Of a DNA stretch of 64,000 nucleotides, positions 26,041 through 35,773 are shown one piece after another; the first letter of the stretch is position 1, and every line of letters starts with the position of its first letter. Below the pieces are notes generated by a model that was not told the DNA's origin, made no database searches, and saw nothing but the letters and a program-made list of their open reading frames with translations. Origin of the DNA: Bacteroidaceae bacterium (GTDB lineage: Bacteria > Bacteroidota > Bacteroidia > Bacteroidales > Bacteroidaceae); assembly GCA_017448965.1 (NCBI GenBank), contig JAFSKK010000042.1, positions 21,561 to 85,560 on the forward strand, read 5' to 3'. A program made the translations under genes and the position numbers.

Positions 26041-27750
26041 ATGAAAAAAAGGAATATCATATTTGTGCTGTTGAGCCTTGTCGCGTTGGCAAGTTTTGCT
26101 CAGCCCAAGTTTGCCTCCAAGGTGATGAAGGGCATTGTTTCGGTGAACACCTACGACAAGCAGGGGGCGTTGCTCCATCAGGGCATAGGCTTCTACATCG
26201 GTGCCAATGGCGAGGCGGTGGCGAATTATAAGGTGTTCAAGGATGCTTACAAGGCAGTGGCGATTGATGCCAGCGGCAAGCAACTCCCTGTGGACTACAT
26301 CTTGGGTGCTGACGACACCTACTCGATGGCACGTTTTCAGGTGAACACCAAAGGGAATCTTCCACTTCCTCAAGTGGGCAAAAATGTGCCCCTCCATGCT
26401 CAGGTGTATATCTTGAATGGCTCCACCAAGGATGCCATGCAGAGCGAACAGGCGACAGTGGCTGACACCTCCATGATTCAGGGCAAATACGTCTATTATG
26501 GACTTGACAAGAAGGTGAACGACCAGCTGATGGGTGCGCCCGTCTTCAACGAGGCAGGTCAGTTGATGGGCATTCTCCATTCTACCATCGGTGGCAGGAG
26601 CTATGTGCTCGACATCCGTTTCTCCGAGGAACTCAAGATCGCCGCCATTCCCAACAGTTCCGCCTCCATAGCCCTGTCGGGCACGTTCATCCCCAAGGGA
26701 TTGCCCGAAACGGCAGAAGAAGCCCTGGTCTATGTCTATCTGAAGTCGAAGAGTGCCAGCAATGAGGAATACATCGACATCACCAACCGCTTTGTGGCCA
26801 CCTTCCCCAAGAATGCTGAAGGGTACCTGCGCCGTGCTACTCCGCTGATAGACCTGCTCCGTTTCGACGAGGCAGAGGCCGACATGCAGAAATACCTCAC
26901 GCTGGTGGAAGATAAAGCCTCAGGAAACTTCAATGTGGCTTCGCTGATTTACGACAAATTGCGTCTTCAGCCCGAACCAGCATACGACAAGTGGTCATAC
27001 GATGTGGCGATAGAATACCTCGACAAGGCCATTTCGCTCAATGCCTCCAAACCTGCGACTGACGACCAGAAGGCTGAGGGCATCAAATATCAGATATTGA
27101 AGGCACAGATGCTGGTGGCAAAAAAAGACTACGATGCCGCCATCCAGCTGTACGAGACCCTCAATCAGGGAGAACAAAGAACCCCCGCCTATCTCTTCGC
27201 CATCAGTCTGGCAAAGGAGGGCAGGGGAGACTCCCTCTCGGCAGTGATAGAGCCTCTCGACAGCGCCATCGCCATGATGGGAGAGCCTCTTCCGCAAGAA
27301 GCCGCCAACTATGTCATTCGGCGTGGGCAGCTTCTGGCCAACGGGGGAAAATACCGCGAGGCCGCGCAAGACTACAACCAATATGCCTATCTGATGAACA
27401 ATAAGGTCAGTGCCGTCTTCTACTACGAGCGTTCGCAGATAGAAGTCAATGCCCGTATGTTCCAGCAAGCACTGGACGACATCAACAAGGCACTTGAGAT
27501 GGCTCCCAGCAATCCCCTCTACCACATCGAGCGGGCAGCGCAGACCCTCCGTGTCAACATGATAGACGAGTGCATCCAGTCGTGCCAGACAGCCATCCAG
27601 ATCAATCCCTCCATCATCGACTCCTACCGCATCCTCGGCTACGCCCAGTTGCAGAAGGGGGAAAAAGAGAAAGCCCGCCTCAACCTCCAGAAGGCCGTTG
27701 ACCTTGGAGACGAGGGGGCAAAAAAGATTCTGGAGATGTACTTCAAGTGA
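26041..27750 (+). CDS. secreted TPR protein with a catalytically dead trypsin-like domain
   Basis: The 569-residue product has a signal peptide ending SFAQ. Residues about 25-210 resemble a trypsin/DegP-type fold (GIVSVNTYDKQGALLHQG, GFYIGANGEAVANYKVFKDA, then MGAPVFNEAGQLMGILHS). Where an active enzyme has a His there is Lys in ANYKVF, and the GNSGSPV serine loop is replaced by LMGAPVF, so it should not be a protease. Residues about 225-569 are TPR-like helical repeats (for example QALDDINKALEMAPSNPLYH). It probably acts as a periplasmic or outer-membrane binding scaffold. It is probably co-transcribed with recN. Confidence 0.78.
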   Translation: MKKRNIIFVLLSLVALASFAQPKFASKVMKGIVSVNTYDKQGALLHQGIGFYIGANGEAVANYKVFKDAYKAVAIDASGKQLPVDYILGADDTYSMARFQVNTKGNLPLPQVGKNVPLHAQVYILNGSTKDAMQSEQATVADTSMIQGKYVYYGLDKKVNDQLMGAPVFNEAGQLMGILHSTIGGRSYVLDIRFSEELKIAAIPNSSASIALSGTFIPKGLPETAEEALVYVYLKSKSASNEEYIDITNRFVATFPKNAEGYLRRATPLIDLLRFDEAEADMQKYLTLVEDKASGNFNVASLIYDKLRLQPEPAYDKWSYDVAIEYLDKAISLNASKPATDDQKAEGIKYQILKAQMLVAKKDYDAAIQLYETLNQGEQRTPAYLFAISLAKEGRGDSLSAVIEPLDSAIAMMGEPLPQEAANYVIRRGQLLANGGKYREAAQDYNQYAYLMNNKVSAVFYYERSQIEVNARMFQQALDDINKALEMAPSNPLYHIERAAQTLRVNMIDECIQSCQTAIQINPSIIDSYRILGYAQLQKGEKEKARLNLQKAVDLGDEGAKKILEMYFK

Positions 27751-27763
27751 TAGGGAACCTTTT

Positions 27764-28552
27764 TTACAGATTCACCTCTACCTCTACAGGGCAGTGGTCG
27801 CTGCCCATGATGTCTGTGTGGATCTTGGCAGACTGGAGTTGGGGCTGAAGACGGTTGGAGCAGAGCCAGTAGTCGATGCGCCAGCCTGTGTTCTTCTCGC
27901 GGGCGTGGAATCGGTAGGACCACCAGGAGTAGATGTCGCGCTGGTCGGGGAAGAAGTGGCGGAAGGTGTCGGTGAAGCCTGCATGGAGCAGGTCGGTGAA
28001 CTTGGCACGTTCCTCGTCAGTGAACCCGGCATTGAAGTGGTTGGTCTTGGGATTCTTGAGGTCTATCTCTTCGTGAGCCACATTCATGTCGCCGCAGACC
28101 AAGACGGGCTTCTGTTGGTCAAGCCTCTGGAGGTATAGCCTGAAGGCATCGTCCCACGTCATGCGCTGGTTGAGCCGCTTGAGCCCGTCTTGCGAATTGG
28201 GGGTATAGACGGTGACAACATAGAAGCCCTCGTATTCCAAGGTGATAACACGCCCCTCGGTGTTCATGTCCAGCCAGCCGTTGTCGGGAAGCATGTGGAT
28301 GATGTCTGCGGGTAAACCGCAGGCCACGGAGAGGGGTGTATGTTTGGTGTAGATGGCTGTGCCCGAATAACCCTTCTTCTCGGCATAGCTCCAGTAGGAC
28401 TGATAGCCCGGAAAAGCGAGGTCGAGCTGCCCTTCCTGCATCTTGGTCTCTTGCAGGCAGAAGAAATCCGCGTCGAGTGTAGTAAAGACTTCGGAAAAGC
28501 CCTTACCACACACGGCGCGGAGTCCGTTTACATTCCAAGAAATAAACTTCAT
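27764..28552 (-). CDS. xth: exodeoxyribonuclease III
   Basis: This AP endonuclease and 3'-exonuclease acts in base-excision repair. Its 262 residues carry all EEP catalytic blocks: FISWNVNGLRA, FFCLQETKM, TVYTPNS, CGDMNVAHEEIDL, GWRIDYWLCS and GSDHCPVE. The length is normal. It converges with the TPR gene (13-bp gap) and follows the CoA-transferase gene after 6 bp. Confidence 0.95.
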   Translation of the reverse strand: MKFISWNVNGLRAVCGKGFSEVFTTLDADFFCLQETKMQEGQLDLAFPGYQSYWSYAEKKGYSGTAIYTKHTPLSVACGLPADIIHMLPDNGWLDMNTEGRVITLEYEGFYVVTVYTPNSQDGLKRLNQRMTWDDAFRLYLQRLDQQKPVLVCGDMNVAHEEIDLKNPKTNHFNAGFTDEERAKFTDLLHAGFTDTFRHFFPDQRDIYSWWSYRFHAREKNTGWRIDYWLCSNRLQPQLQSAKIHTDIMGSDHCPVEVEVNL

Positions 28553-28558
28553 GGTGTA

Positions 28559-30055
28559 TTATGCAAATTTGCTGAAGTCCACCTTGTGCATGTCGCCTTC
28601 CTTGATGAATGTGTCATGGAATGCGTGGGTGGCAGCGAGGTTATGCCATGACTGACCCTTCTGGGAAATCTTGAGATAGTCCCAAAGGAGTTGCTTGTAG
28701 TCAGGATGGGCACAGTTCTCGATGATGGCATGTGCACGTTGGATAGGGCTCTTGCCGCGAAGGTCGGCTACACCTTGCTCGGTGACGATGATGTTGACAT
28801 CGTGCTCGGTATGGTCAACATGGCTGCAGAATGGCACGATGGCCGAGATGGCACCTCCCTTGGCTACGGATGAGCAGGTGAAGATGCTGAGGAAGGCATT
28901 GCGCTCGAAGTCGCCTGAGCCACCGATGCCGTTCATCATCTTGGTGCCGCAAATCTGGGTGGAGTTGGCATGTCCGTAGAGGTCCACCTCGATGGCTGTG
29001 TTGATGGCAATCAGACCGAGACGGCGAATGACCTCGGCGTTGTTGGAAATCTCGGATGGACGAAGCACGAGCTTGTCGCGGAAGAAGTCCATATTGTCGT
29101 AGATGCTCTGCAACTTGTCGTTGGTGACGGTGAGCGAGCAAGTGGATGCGCACTTCACTTTCTCTTGGAACATGAGGTCCACGATGGCATTCTGGAGCAC
29201 CTCGGTGTAAACCTCCATCTGTGGCATGTCGGGGTTGCTGCCCAATGCGAAGAGGATGGCATTGGCTGTTGTGCCCACACCGCTCTGGAAAGGAAGGAAG
29301 CTTGGAGGAATGATGCCACGCTTCTTCTCGTTCATGAGGAAGTTGGCCACGTTTTCGCCAATCTTGTCGGTGATGGGGTCTGCATCCTTGAAGGCACGGG
29401 CCTCGTCGGGGATGTTGCACTCCACGACACCCACAATCTTCTTGGGGTCAATCTGGAGATAGGGTGTACCGATGCGGTCGGTCACCTTCTCGATTGGAAT
29501 AGGCTTGCGACAAGGAGGGTCAAGGGGTTCGTACACGTCGTGCAGACCTTTTGACTCGGCGGGGTGATAAGCGTTCAGTTCGAGAATCACACCCTTCTTG
29601 GCCAAACGAGCCACAGTGGCGGAAATACCACCTGCTGCTGTGAGATAGACTTTGCCGTCTTCCTCGATAGCACACACTTCGATGATGGCCCAGTCAACAT
29701 CGCCAAGGAAACCGTAGCGGAGGTCTTGCGCCATCATGCCCAGATGGATGTCGTTGTAAGCAATCTCGCCAGCATTCACGTGCTTGCGGAAAGTGGAATT
29801 AGTGGTGTAGGGTGCACGGTAGCGGATGGCTTGCTCGTCGGACAAGACACCATCGCAGGACTGGCCTGTGGATGCACCTGTGAAAATACCGATTTGGAAA
29901 GGACGTCCAGCCTCATGCTCAGCATGTGCTATTTTTGCAATCTCTGCAGTTACTGCTTTAGGAGTTCCGGCTGGCGTGAAGCCTGAAAGACCGATGTTGT
30001 CACCATTCTTGATAAGTGCTGCAGCCTCTGCAGCAGTGATTCTTGTAAATGCCAT
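28559..30055 (-). CDS. succinate CoA-transferase (acetyl-CoA hydrolase/transferase family)
   Basis: Enzymes of this family move CoA between succinate, acetate and propionate, a step in the mixed-acid fermentation typical of Prevotella and Bacteroides. The 498 residues have the N-terminal SGFTPAGTPKAVT, FTGASTGQS, the glycine-rich FQSGVGTTANAI near 260, EVYTEVLQNAIVDL (active-site Glu region, near 288) and GIGGSGDFERNAFLS. It has a consensus promoter and a long leader-free start, suggesting strong expression. Confidence 0.92.
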   Translation of the reverse strand: MAFTRITAAEAAALIKNGDNIGLSGFTPAGTPKAVTAEIAKIAHAEHEAGRPFQIGIFTGASTGQSCDGVLSDEQAIRYRAPYTTNSTFRKHVNAGEIAYNDIHLGMMAQDLRYGFLGDVDWAIIEVCAIEEDGKVYLTAAGGISATVARLAKKGVILELNAYHPAESKGLHDVYEPLDPPCRKPIPIEKVTDRIGTPYLQIDPKKIVGVVECNIPDEARAFKDADPITDKIGENVANFLMNEKKRGIIPPSFLPFQSGVGTTANAILFALGSNPDMPQMEVYTEVLQNAIVDLMFQEKVKCASTCSLTVTNDKLQSIYDNMDFFRDKLVLRPSEISNNAEVIRRLGLIAINTAIEVDLYGHANSTQICGTKMMNGIGGSGDFERNAFLSIFTCSSVAKGGAISAIVPFCSHVDHTEHDVNIIVTEQGVADLRGKSPIQRAHAIIENCAHPDYKQLLWDYLKISQKGQSWHNLAATHAFHDTFIKEGDMHKVDFSKFA

Positions 30056-30094
30056 AAAGTGTTCTTAATTATACACAGTTTGATAAATTTTGTG

Positions 30095-30125
30095 CAAAAG
30101 TAGGCATTTTGGGTGAAATGACAAA
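30095..30125 (-). promoter_or_regulatory. promoter of the CoA-transferase gene (TTTG-N19-TACTTTTG)
   Basis: On the reverse strand TTTG (30125-30122) and TACTTTTG (30102-30095) are 19 nt apart. The -33 box touches the end of the upstream terminator. Confidence 0.85.
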
Positions 30126-30162
30126 GAAAGTGGCACAAAAACTGTTGTTCTGTGCCACTTTT
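30126..30162 (-). terminator. terminator after glsB
   Basis: AAAGTGGCACA (30127-30137) pairs with TGTGCCACTTT (30151-30161), an 11-bp stem with a 13-nt loop. The reverse transcript continues into TTTGTC, which is also the -33 box of the next promoter. Confidence 0.8.
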
Positions 30163-30230
30163 GTTCCTTTTATATATAAATATATGTGTTATAGAATCAT
30201 GTCTGACAAGTGGAGTTGCAAAAATGCGCG

Positions 30231-31259
30231 TTATTGCACGGGGTCAAAGTCGTCTTCCAGTTCCTGCTTGTTGGAGGGTTCGTAGATGACCTTGTTGGCT
30301 CCACTGGTGATGCGCACATATTCAGGGTGCTCCTTGGCAAAATTGTCGATGTAGCGGATGCGCTTCTGATCGTAAATCTCGCTGACAGCAATGAGGATGC
30401 CCGTTTCTTCCACATCGCCAAACCCGTCGTTGATGGCTGTGCCGAACATCTTCATGGTGGGCGAGAGGCTCATGTAGGCATTGACGAGTGGGGGAATGTT
30501 GTAGCCCAGGGCACGCACCTCGTGATTGAGAATCTTGTAGTCTTCGTGGAAAGAGTCTTCGCAGAAAAGTTTCTCAAACTCCTTGGGGTCATGTTCCAGT
30601 TCGAGCGGTTGGGTGGGAATGACCAGCCCGTCCTTGTCACCAAAGTGTTTGCGCAGGAAATAGAGAATCATGTCGCGGCCCTTGCGGTTGTAACTGGGAT
30701 ACATGGTCATCTTGCCGAAGAAGTATTTGCAGCCAGGCATGATGACAGCCAAGGCTCCCAGCCCGTCCCAGAGATTGTCGAGGGCAAAGATGGACTTGCC
30801 ATCAGAACGCGTGGACTGATATTCGATCGTGACAAAGGAACGTCCCAACTCGATGGTGTAAGGCAAGTAGTCCTTGATGAACTTCTCGGAGAAGTGGAAC
30901 ATGTGGCTTGTGGCCAAAATGGGTTGCCCTTTCTCGTCAAACCTGATGTCGGGACCCAGGATATAACGGTAACCACCAATGATTTCTTCCGATTCGGGAT
31001 TCCACACAATGAGTTGCTTGTAGGGGTTCTCCATCGTGTCGAACTCGTCGAGGTCACAATCCAAACCTGTGCCTCCACCTGCTGCACGGAAGGCAATCTC
31101 GCGGAGACGGCCTATCTCTCGTACAACATTGGGGGCATTCTGCCATGTGACCACATAGACTTCGTTGTTGCTTTTGCTGGTCATGCGCAAACGCCTCTCA
31201 TCGGTCAGTTCTGCTTTGAGCACCTCTTTGGGGATAGGTGCGATAATTTCTGCTTCCAT
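30231..31259 (-). CDS. glsB: glycine-lipid N-acyltransferase (GNAT/OlsB-like)
   Basis: GlsB N-acylates glycine in the synthesis of Bacteroides glycine lipids. The 342-residue product begins MEAEIIAPIPKEVLKAELT and has TWQNAPNVVREIGRLREIAF, RAAGGGTGLDCDLDEFDT and a GNAT core (EIIGGYRYILGP). These agree closely with what I know of B. thetaiotaomicron GlsB. An upstream Met at 31295 would overlap glsA. It lies 22 bp after glsA, so the two are one operon. Confidence 0.88.
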   Translation of the reverse strand: MEAEIIAPIPKEVLKAELTDERRLRMTSKSNNEVYVVTWQNAPNVVREIGRLREIAFRAAGGGTGLDCDLDEFDTMENPYKQLIVWNPESEEIIGGYRYILGPDIRFDEKGQPILATSHMFHFSEKFIKDYLPYTIELGRSFVTIEYQSTRSDGKSIFALDNLWDGLGALAVIMPGCKYFFGKMTMYPSYNRKGRDMILYFLRKHFGDKDGLVIPTQPLELEHDPKEFEKLFCEDSFHEDYKILNHEVRALGYNIPPLVNAYMSLSPTMKMFGTAINDGFGDVEETGILIAVSEIYDQKRIRYIDNFAKEHPEYVRITSGANKVIYEPSNKQELEDDFDPVQ

Positions 31260-31281
31260 ATCTTGTATTTCCTTATTCTTT

Positions 31282-32166
31282 TTATGCAGGCACACTGTTG
31301 GTGTCGAGTTGATAGACTTTTTCTTTCACCCATTGTGCCCACTCTGCAGGTGTCTTCGATTTGTCAAAAGTCTGCCACGGGATGGGTTCTCCGAAAGTGA
31401 CCGTGAAGGTCTTTCCCTGATTCTTGTACATCTCGTCGGCCAGATAGAGCTGGGCGAAGTTGAACTTGATGTGCAGTCGTTTGCACCATCGGGCGATATT
31501 GTAGAATCGGTCGGAGTTGTGCCCTGAGAAATGGACAGGGATGACGTCTCTCTTGTATTGTACAGACTTCGAAATGAAGGTCTTCTTCCACTCGATGTCG
31601 CGAATCACGTTGTCTTCGCCCTTGCGGGAACAAAGTCCAGCGGGAAACATCACCACATTCTTTGGCGACTGGAATGCTGCCTCCACCATCTTGGGAAAGT
31701 TTCGGCTGTTACGTCCCAACTTGTTGATAGGCACACAGAGGGGAGCAAGCCCCTTGAAGCTCATCAGGACATCGTTCACCAGATAAACCATCTGGCTGTC
31801 GTATTTGTGGCAGATGATGGATCCCAGTGCGATGCCGTCCAGACCCCCTAATGGATGATTGCTCACAATCGTGAAGAAGCGTCCATTTTCATTGGAAGGA
31901 AGCGCGTCTAACCCTTCTTGAAGGTGGCCTCCGATGTTGGTCTGCACTTTTGTTTTGCAGTTCAGGTAGTCGAGGCATCCGTCCAACCATTCCACGCCTA
32001 CTTGCCCCTTGCCTTTTCCGCACAGATGCACGTTCATCCAGTCTTGATGGATAATGTTCTTCAGCCACGTGACCAAAAATGAGGGAACAAACTTGGATTT
32101 CGTGCCGAGTTTGTCCTTCAATACTTTATCCACATCGACCCTAAATTCTTCTCCTTCTGTCGCCAT
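31282..32166 (-). CDS. glsA: glycine-lipid O-acyltransferase (PlsC-like)
   Basis: The partner of GlsB, which adds the second acyl chain. The 294-residue protein has the acyltransferase blocks SNHPLGGLDGIALG (His and Asp near 103-109), VMFPAGLCSRKG near 191 and VIPVHFSG. The spacing in the HxxxxxD motif (five residues rather than four) is what I know for this subfamily. A TAATTTTG box on the reverse strand (32191-32184) is likely its promoter, with a very short leader. Confidence 0.85.
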   Translation of the reverse strand: MATEGEEFRVDVDKVLKDKLGTKSKFVPSFLVTWLKNIIHQDWMNVHLCGKGKGQVGVEWLDGCLDYLNCKTKVQTNIGGHLQEGLDALPSNENGRFFTIVSNHPLGGLDGIALGSIICHKYDSQMVYLVNDVLMSFKGLAPLCVPINKLGRNSRNFPKMVEAAFQSPKNVVMFPAGLCSRKGEDNVIRDIEWKKTFISKSVQYKRDVIPVHFSGHNSDRFYNIARWCKRLHIKFNFAQLYLADEMYKNQGKTFTVTFGEPIPWQTFDKSKTPAEWAQWVKEKVYQLDTNSVPA

Positions 32167-32255
32167 ATTCTTGAAATGTCATGCAAAATTATTAAATATT
32201 TTTCGTTTTTTAGTAAAAAATAAGGATTTTTCATCAAATGGGTGAAAAAAAGTCG

Positions 32256-32263
32256 TAACTTTG
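32256..32263 (+). promoter_or_regulatory. -7 box of the polysaccharide-export operon
   Basis: TAACTTTG, with no clear -33 TTTG. It gives a leader of about 58 nt before the Wza-like gene. Confidence 0.6.
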
Positions 32264-32327
32264 CATCTCAAATGAAATGTCGTGTGGTTTTTGACGAAAA
32301 AACGCATGGCATAAATTCTGCAGAAAA

Positions 32328-33128
32328 ATGAAAAAAAATTTAATTTTACTTAGCGTGTGCATGCTCATCTTGAGTTCATGCGGTTCTATTAAAGACTTTC
32401 GTTATTTTCAAGACACATCCGCAGGGGATGTGAATCAAGTGACAAATGCTTTGCAAGCAGTCACAATCAAACCCTATGATAAGATTTCTATTGTGGTGAC
32501 ATGTCGTGACCCACAGTTGTCCACCATGTTCAACTTGGTTTCTACGAGCAATCGTGTGGGACAGACCGCTGCTCAAAGCACGGGCTATGGCTATGTTTCC
32601 TATTATACAGTTGACCCTCAGGGTTATATCGACTTCCCCGTGTTGGGCACTATTCAGGTGTCAGGTTTGACCCGGAGCGAAATTGCCCAGAAGGTGAAGC
32701 AACGTCTCATCACTTCTGAGCAGGGTGTGAAGGATGCCGCTGTGACAGTGGAATACGCAGACCTTCATGTAGGTGTGCTGGGAGAAGTGAAGACGGCTGG
32801 TGTCGTTCCGATTGACCGTGACCAGTTCACCATTCTTGATGCCATTGAACGTGCGGGCGACCTCACGCAGTATGGTAATAGAAAGAATGTGAAGGTCTTC
32901 CGCAAGGCAGGCACTCAGGTGGAAACTTACGAAGTGGACATGACCAACTTCAAGGGATTGGTTTCCTCGCCTGTCTATATGTTGCAGCAGGATGACGTTG
33001 TATATGTGGAGCCAAACAATGTGAAGGCACGTACTTCGACAGCTACGGGCAACACGCTCCTCACTCCATCCTTCTGGATGTCTGTGCTTTCGGTGGGCAT
33101 CTCCATCGCTGTGTTGCTGAAGAATTAA
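32328..33128 (+). CDS. polysaccharide export outer-membrane lipoprotein (Wza-like)
   Basis: The 266-residue lipoprotein (LSSCGSIKDFRYFQD, Cys at about 18) has the Poly_export domain (IKPYDKISIVVTCRDPQLS; YTVDPQGYIDFPVLGTIQVS) and a SLBB domain (VGVLGEVKTAGVVPIDRDQ), then a C-terminal hydrophobic helix. It should form the outer-membrane exit channel for capsule or exopolysaccharide, with the tyrosine kinase next to it as inner-membrane partner. Confidence 0.93.
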   Translation: MKKNLILLSVCMLILSSCGSIKDFRYFQDTSAGDVNQVTNALQAVTIKPYDKISIVVTCRDPQLSTMFNLVSTSNRVGQTAAQSTGYGYVSYYTVDPQGYIDFPVLGTIQVSGLTRSEIAQKVKQRLITSEQGVKDAAVTVEYADLHVGVLGEVKTAGVVPIDRDQFTILDAIERAGDLTQYGNRKNVKVFRKAGTQVETYEVDMTNFKGLVSSPVYMLQQDDVVYVEPNNVKARTSTATGNTLLTPSFWMSVLSVGISIAVLLKN

Positions 33129-33190
33129 GAGAACGTCAAGCATTTAAGATTATTGCGTTCAAGGATAAGAAAGATATAAAGATATAGAAT

Positions 33191-35695
33191 ATGTCAGAAG
33201 AGAATGTAAAGCAGGTGGAAGTGGTTTCCGCCGACCAAGAAAGTGAAGGATCGAACATCATTAATATTGTTGATATCTTTTTCCTCTGTCTCAACAAATG
33301 GCGTTGGATTGTGGCCTCAGTGATTGTATGTTTGCTGATCGCCTTCTTCTACATCAAGACAACCCCTCCTCGATACCAACGAATGGCAGCCGTGCTCATC
33401 AAGGAGGACTCCAAGAAGACCTCGGGTACCATCACTGAACTCTCGGAACTGGGTGGCCTCGGACTGCAATCGAATGTGTATAATGAGATTCTCACCGTCA
33501 AGTCACCTGCTGTGATGTCGGGTGTGGTTGAGAAACTCGGACTTGATGTCAACTACTACCAGAAAGGTTTCTTCTATGATAAACTTCTGTATGGAACAAA
33601 TCTCCCCTATCAGATAGAGTTTATCGGAATGGATAATGTGTCACTCACTGGTAAACTGACTGTTCAAGACAAGAAGTTTGCCCTTGAAGTCGCAAGCGTC
33701 GGCATCGAATCTGTGGATCAGACCATCAGTGGCACATTGCTCGACACCATCAAGACGGCTTGGGGAGGCTCTATTGTGGTGAGCAGCAATGCCAGCTATC
33801 TGCCCAACCCGACGGGAGAACCTTTTGAGGAAATCCAGGTGGTGAAGTATCGCACCAATGTGGCTGTGGAGATATGTCTTGCGAATATGGAAGCCGAACT
33901 GGCCGACAAGAACGCTGATGTGATTGACCTCTCTTACACCGATGTGTCCATCGAACGTGCCACTGACATTGTCAACACCATCATTCAGGTTTATAACGAG
34001 AACTGGTTGAAGGAGAAGAACCAAATCACCGTCAGCACTTCTCAGTTCATCGACGACCGTCTGGCAGTTATCGAAAAGGAACTGGGTTCGGTCGATAGCG
34101 ACATTTCATCTTACAAGAGCAGCAGCCGTATCCCTGATGCAGCACAGGCCGCAGGTGCTTATTTCGCTAAGTCGAACGATACCTTCGATGAGTTGATGGA
34201 CTTCAACAACAGGAAGACAATGGCCACCTATGTGCGCCAACAACTCAACAGCACCATTTCTAAAAACCAGTTGCTGCCAGCCAACTCAGGCATTGATAAT
34301 CCAAACATCGAGCGACAGATTTCGGAGTATAATACAGACCTCTTGCAGCGCAATAATTATGCTGCCAACACCAACGAACAAAACCCCTTGGTGGTGGAAC
34401 TTGACCAGAAGTTGGCCATGATGCGCAGGATGATTATTGCATCGCTTGACAACTACATCTATACGCTCAATAGCCAAATCAAGACTTTGGAGCGTAAAGA
34501 GTCCATCTCCAACTCTCAGTTGGCCACCAGCCCTACGCAGGAGAAATACATCCTCTCTGTTGAGCGTCAGCAGAAGGTGAAGGAAGCACTTTACCTCTTC
34601 TTGCTCCAGAAGCGTGAGGAGAACGAAATCAGTCAGACTTTTACCGCTTATAATACACGTATCATCAACTGGGCAGTAGGTTCTGACATTCCAGTTGCAC
34701 CATCCAGAAACAAGATATTGCTCATTGCTTTCGCCGTCGGACTTGCGCTTCCGATTGGTGTCATCTATCTCCTTGAGACGATGAACACTCGTGTGCGTGG
34801 ACGTAAGGATATTGAGCATCTCATCGTACCTTACGTGGGTGAGATTCCATTTGTGGGCAAGTTCAAGAGAAGTCGCTTCAAGGTTCTTCACAACCTGATG
34901 ACGATGTTGAAACTGAAGAGCGGTAAGGGCAGCAAGAAGAAGAAAGAAGAGGCCTATAAGCACGAAATCGTGGTGAAAGACCGCCGTCGCGACATCATCA
35001 ACGAGGCTTTCCGTGTGGTTCGTGCCAACCTCGAGTTCATGTTGGGTCACAATGGCGACAAGGTCGTGATGACTTCTTCCTTCAATCCAGGTTCAGGTAA
35101 GACCTTCTTGGCCATGAACCTTGCCATCAGTTACGCCATCAAGGGTAAGAAGACCGTAGTGGTTGACCTCGACCTCCGTAAGGCATCACTCAGTACGTAT
35201 GTGGAGAATCCAAAGAAGGGTGTCACAGGTTATCTGAATGGCGACATTAAAGATTTCCACGAAGTGATGGTGAGCGAGACCTTGCATACCAATCTTGACG
35301 TGTTGCCATGTGGTTCTCTGCCTCCTAACCCAGCGGAACTTCTTTATAGCCCACGTCTGGAAGAGATGATCAAGGCATTGCGCGAAGAGTATGACTTTGT
35401 ATTCCTTGACTGTCCTCCTGTTGAAATGTTGGCCGACTCCACCATCATCAACCGTTACGTGGACCTCACCCTCTTCATCGTTCGTGCAGAGTTGCTGGAA
35501 CGCAGCATGCTGCCTAAGGTCGATGAGATGTACAAGGAGAAGAAATACAAGAATATGGCACTCATGCTGAACGGTACAGTCTATGAAGGCGGTCGATATG
35601 GCTACCATAAGTACGGCTACTACAGCCGCTATGGATATGGCTACGGCTACGGTTATGGATATGGTTACGGTTCAGGCTACGGAAGCACGGAGTAA
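33191..35695 (+). CDS. polysaccharide co-polymerase / tyrosine autokinase (Wzc-like)
   Basis: This 834-residue protein couples chain-length control with a bacterial tyrosine kinase. A Wzz domain with a membrane helix near 38-58 is followed by coiled coil (about 270-420), a second helix near 512-530, and a kinase with Walker A NPGSGKTFLAMN near 634, VVVDLDLRKAS, and YDFVFLDCPPVEM. The C-terminus is a long Tyr/Gly run, with about 15 Tyr in the last 36 residues, which are the autophosphorylation sites. The phosphatase that reverses this is the next gene. Confidence 0.94.
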   Translation: MSEENVKQVEVVSADQESEGSNIINIVDIFFLCLNKWRWIVASVIVCLLIAFFYIKTTPPRYQRMAAVLIKEDSKKTSGTITELSELGGLGLQSNVYNEILTVKSPAVMSGVVEKLGLDVNYYQKGFFYDKLLYGTNLPYQIEFIGMDNVSLTGKLTVQDKKFALEVASVGIESVDQTISGTLLDTIKTAWGGSIVVSSNASYLPNPTGEPFEEIQVVKYRTNVAVEICLANMEAELADKNADVIDLSYTDVSIERATDIVNTIIQVYNENWLKEKNQITVSTSQFIDDRLAVIEKELGSVDSDISSYKSSSRIPDAAQAAGAYFAKSNDTFDELMDFNNRKTMATYVRQQLNSTISKNQLLPANSGIDNPNIERQISEYNTDLLQRNNYAANTNEQNPLVVELDQKLAMMRRMIIASLDNYIYTLNSQIKTLERKESISNSQLATSPTQEKYILSVERQQKVKEALYLFLLQKREENEISQTFTAYNTRIINWAVGSDIPVAPSRNKILLIAFAVGLALPIGVIYLLETMNTRVRGRKDIEHLIVPYVGEIPFVGKFKRSRFKVLHNLMTMLKLKSGKGSKKKKEEAYKHEIVVKDRRRDIINEAFRVVRANLEFMLGHNGDKVVMTSSFNPGSGKTFLAMNLAISYAIKGKKTVVVDLDLRKASLSTYVENPKKGVTGYLNGDIKDFHEVMVSETLHTNLDVLPCGSLPPNPAELLYSPRLEEMIKALREEYDFVFLDCPPVEMLADSTIINRYVDLTLFIVRAELLERSMLPKVDEMYKEKKYKNMALMLNGTVYEGGRYGYHKYGYYSRYGYGYGYGYGYGYGSGYGSTE

Positions 35696-35773
35696 TCCGT
35701 TGCTTTCGTCCTCCTCGGCAAAAGTAGCCTCCGATAACTAAATAAATGTGATGACCTAATAATGTGACGACCT

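Noticed and set aside
25135-26580. Long reverse open frame (481 codons) opposite recN and the TPR gene
   Set aside because: It is antisense to two well-recognised genes, has no family features and is rich in His/Leu, as expected of a shadow frame.
30210-31400. Forward open frame of 396 codons opposite glsB
   Set aside because: It is antisense to glsB, has no recognisable domain and crosses the glsB-glsA junction.
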